DNA from: an uncultured Chitinophagaceae bacterium
GTDB taxonomy: Bacteria; Bacteroidota; Bacteroidia; Chitinophagales; Chitinophagaceae
DNA: 7,425 nt
Reading direction: 5' to 3'
Assembly (NCBI GenBank): GCA_934502905.1
Contig: CAKSVK010000175.1
Location: forward strand, 1 to 7,425
Position numbers and translations under genes: made by a program. Each line of letters opens with the position of its first letter. Position 1 is the stretch's first letter. The notes under the pieces are model-generated. The model saw nothing but the letters and a program-made list of their open reading frames with translations, ran no database searches and was not told the DNA's origin. This document shows positions 6,143-7,425 of this stretch, one piece after another.

Positions 6143-7425
6143 CTACTCGCTACGCAATGCTTTGACCGGGTTTGCCAACGCGGCCTTTATTGCCTGGTAA
6201 CTCACGGTAAGGATCGTAAGCAGAAATGCGCCCGTAATGGCTATCGCAAATACCCACCAGGAAATACCGACCCTGTAATCATAGCCCTGCAGCCAACCGT
6301 GGACATAATAATAAGCAACCGGCACAGCAATCAGGCAGGCAATACCTACTAGTATCATAAAATCTTTCGACAACAAGGTCCATACGTAAAATACCGAAGC
6401 ACCAACAATTTTCCGGATACCGATCTCCTTGATCCGTTGCTCTGCTACAAATGAAGCCAGTCCGAACAAGCCCAGGCAACTGATGATGATTGCCAGGATG
6501 GCAAAGAAACCAGCCAGTTTACCTACCCTTTCTTCGTTAGCAAATTTCCTGGCATACTCCAGGTCTGCAAACTGGTATTCAAAAGGGGCGGCGGGTATTA
6601 CTTCCTTAAATACTTTTTCAATAATACCAAGAGAGGTAGCAGTGCTTTTTTCCGGATTCAGCCTTAGGTTGATAACATTTACATTTTCATCATTGAAAAG
6701 GTACACCGCCTGCTTTACCGGCTCATACGGCGAGGACATGACCATGTCTTTTACTACGCCGATGATGGTGAAGTTGCCGGTACCCGATGGATTTTCCCAT
6801 TGCATGATCTTTCCTACGGGATCTTTAATATTCATGAACCTGACTGCCGCTTCATTTACTATAATAGAAGCGCTGTCTCCTCTAAAATCCCGGGAAAAAT
6901 CACGACCTTCAAGTATCTCGAAACCGACTGTTTTACCATATTCCGCAGTCACCCAAACGGTAGCGAAATCGGTATCCAGGTCCGGGTCCTTTCCCTCCCA
7001 ACTGAAGCCTCCGTTATTGCTCCATACTGCGGTAACCGGGCTCGATGACTCCGACATTTCCATGATGGCATCCCGGCGCTTCAGCTCATTCCGCAGCACA
7101 TCGTATTTACCATAAAAATCCGGCGTCTGCATCATGACCGTCACCAGGTTACTTCTGTCGTACCCTACGGGTCTGTCTTTGGTATGCTGTATCTGGCGGT
7201 AAACCACAATGGTACAGATGATCAGCGCTACTGATACAGCAAACTGCGTCACCACCAGTACTTTTCGCGGTAAAGCGGCCAGCCTGCCTGCTTTAAAGGT
7301 TCCCTTCAACACCTTTACCGGTTGGAAAGAAGACAGGTAAAAAGCAGGATAACTGCCGGCTATCAGTCCGGTAATAAAGGTGAAACCCAATCCTGCCAGC
7401 CAGAACCAGCCATTTCCCCATAAAA
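6143..7425 (-). CDS. ABC transporter permease, MacB/FtsX family, C-terminal part (permease A; 5' end outside window)
   Basis: The frame enters from the right edge and ends at a TAG stop (6145-6143), giving 426 residues of what should be a ~790-800-residue protein. A TTG at 7390 is not the real start. Eleven further in-frame codons upstream (LWGNGWFWLAG) continue the expected TM4, and no stop precedes them. In window numbering: TM4 about 5-27, with GSYPAFYLSSFQPVKVLKG at 23-41; TM5 about 55-77; second periplasmic core about 78-300; TM6 about 301-325; coupling motif KEIGIRKIVGAS at 332-343; TM7 about 353-374; TM8 about 387-410. It ends NPVKALRSE, like the paralogues. The missing part would hold TM1, the first periplasmic core and TM2-TM3. 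By family knowledge it is an inner-membrane permease that relies on a separate ATPase; the substrate is unknown. It is the most upstream gene seen in the array and is closest to permease B. Confidence 0.95.
   Translation of the reverse strand, partial: LWGNGWFWLAGLGFTFITGLIAGSYPAFYLSSFQPVKVLKGTFKAGRLAALPRKVLVVTQFAVSVALIICTIVVYRQIQHTKDRPVGYDRSNLVTVMMQTPDFYGKYDVLRNELKRRDAIMEMSESSSPVTAVWSNNGGFSWEGKDPDLDTDFATVWVTAEYGKTVGFEILEGRDFSRDFRGDSASIIVNEAAVRFMNIKDPVGKIMQWENPSGTGNFTIIGVVKDMVMSSPYEPVKQAVYLFNDENVNVINLRLNPEKSTATSLGIIEKVFKEVIPAAPFEYQFADLEYARKFANEERVGKLAGFFAILAIIISCLGLFGLASFVAEQRIKEIGIRKIVGASVFYVWTLLSKDFMILVGIACLIAVPVAYYYVHGWLQGYDYRVGISWWVFAIAITGAFLLTILTVSYQAIKAALANPVKALRSE

Noticed and set aside
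5888..6352. 154-codon plus-strand open frame across the A-B spacer
   Set aside because: It spans several noncoding repeats and the antisense of the permease A tail. Its low-complexity Phe/Ser/His-rich product reflects the T/C-rich octamers rather than a protein.
6429..7115. 228-codon plus-strand open frame opposite permease A
   Set aside because: It lies entirely antisense to a well-supported family member, shows no recognisable domain, and its sequence is explained by the reverse complement of permease A codons.
7388..7390. TTG as the start of a 415-residue permease A
   Set aside because: The frame continues upstream without a stop to the window edge and the upstream residues continue a membrane segment, so this is a truncated view of a longer gene.

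Overview
The window looks like part of a Bacteroidota chromosome, most plausibly a Chitinophagaceae-like or related Sphingobacteriia/Chitinophagia genome. The reasons are the ~790-800-residue double MacB/FtsX permeases typical of that phylum, AT-rich start regions with no clear Shine-Dalgarno, and gene spacers filled with short repeat modules of a type I recall from Bacteroidota. The taxonomic call is inference; there is no marker gene here.

Everything coding is on the minus strand and belongs to one protein family. In transcription order (right to left) the genes are: permease A (7425-6143, 5' end outside the window), permease B (5876-3507, complete), permease C (3221-822, complete) and permease D (721-1, 3' end outside the window). 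Each full copy has the layout TM1, periplasmic MacB-type core, three TMs and an FtsX domain, then a second periplasmic core and a second three-TM FtsX domain. They are paralogues, but not recent copies. A and B are clearly closest, C belongs to a different subfamily, and D can only be compared over its N-terminal third. No ATP-binding subunit, membrane-fusion protein, outer-membrane channel or regulator is visible, so the substrate and energising partner cannot be read from this sequence.

The three spacers (5877-6142, 3222-3506, 722-821) hold no convincing gene. They hold structured repeats: degenerate 8-base tandem arrays starting 3 bases past two of the stop codons, a diverged ~70-80-base module shared by the two longer spacers, three small hairpins and a TCAGC-rich element next to the start of permease B. 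These spacers are the most unusual part of the window. Hand counts on a few 60-base samples suggest that B and C are more AT-rich than A and D, so the array may be built from genes of different history.

I do not see a clearly new biological system. The items most worth following up are the orphan permease array and its composite spacer repeats.
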